This document shows, piece by piece, positions 63,989 to 64,000 of a DNA stretch of 64,000 bases (positions are counted from its first letter, which is position 1; the number at the start of each line of letters is the position of its first letter). The notes under the pieces are model-generated. The model was not told the DNA's origin, searched no databases, and was given only the letters and a program-made list of their open reading frames with translations. The stretch covers positions 124,001-188,000 of the forward strand of contig CAJSZV010000007.1 of assembly GCA_910574345.1 (NCBI GenBank). The letters are read 5' to 3'. The position numbers and the translations under genes were made by a program. This DNA is from Clostridiaceae bacterium. GTDB taxonomy: Bacteria > Bacillota > Clostridia > Lachnospirales > Lachnospiraceae.

Positions 63989-64000
63989 ACGCGCTCACCT

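Larger units (their letters stand above)
38940..64000 (-). mobile_element. Siphovirus-type prophage, late region
   Basis: Portal, protease-capsid, connectors, tail tube, tape measure, distal tail, baseplate, DGR, holins and a lysin lie in one minus-strand block with overlapping or closely packed genes. The left end cuts a host ATPase gene; the right end, with terminase, integrase and early genes, is beyond the window. The phage genes appear more AT-rich than the flanking chromosome. No head or tail gene is obviously broken, so the late module looks intact. Confidence 0.93.

Overview
The window looks like a spore-forming, anaerobic Firmicute of the class Clostridia, most likely a Lachnospiraceae gut species. 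The support is paired spoVAD/spoVAE, an AddAB recombination nuclease, an L-box ahead of dapA-dapB, many lipoproteins with Clostridia-type lipoboxes, a large hybrid sensor kinase beside an orphan solute-binding lipoprotein, and strong AGGAGG ribosome-binding sites. The species cannot be fixed from sequence reading alone.

Bases 1-38,900 are ordinary chromosome with several notable islands. In order: the 5' end of an IclR-type regulator, a duplicated-domain lipoprotein, an OmpR/HisKA two-component pair, addB-addA, a membrane FMN_bind-like protein, a MATE exporter with its TetR-type regulator, a TROVE-domain (Ro60/Rsr-like) protein with a free-standing Y RNA gene beside it, an XRE regulator, two small envelope proteins, dapA-dapB behind a lysine riboswitch, a CobO-like adenosyltransferase, an SSB-like protein, a small reading frame broken by an in-frame TGA inside a hairpin, bipA, a 183-bp MITE-like element, a YigZ/IMPACT protein, an inositol-monophosphatase-family enzyme, a class A penicillin-binding protein, spoVAD-spoVAE, a hybrid histidine kinase with its solute-binding lipoprotein, purA, a macrodomain-type sirtuin overlapping a flavin/ferredoxin protein, a GNAT acetyltransferase, and a DUF4143-type AAA ATPase.

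Bases ~38,940 to the right edge are the late region of a siphovirus prophage, all on the minus strand and read from right to left: a small head protein, portal, coiled-coil head protein, fused prohead protease-major capsid protein, head-tail connectors, major tail protein, tail chaperones, a GH25+CHAP+Cpl-7 lysin, a neck-type protein, a 2204-residue tape measure, distal tail protein, Gp37-like tail protein, baseplate/fibre proteins, a diversity-generating retroelement (DGR), holin-like proteins and small appendage proteins. The prophage has cut the AAA ATPase gene; its early genes, terminase and integrase lie beyond the window.

Two systems stand out. The first is a complete DGR: reverse transcriptase, Avd, an 89-nt template repeat (TR) and an 89-nt variable repeat (VR) at the 3' end of a tail-tip C-lectin-type gene. 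Sixteen of the 17 TR/VR differences fall on template adenines, ten of the eleven AAY codons in the TR have been changed, and a GC hairpin lies 4 nt past the target stop. The second is an Rsr-Y RNA module: upstream of the TROVE gene a separate promoter (TTGACA-17-GATAAT) drives an RNA holding a circularly permuted tRNA-like fold (T arm, closed acceptor hairpin, D arm) and ending in an intrinsic terminator, as in YrlA-type bacterial Y RNAs.
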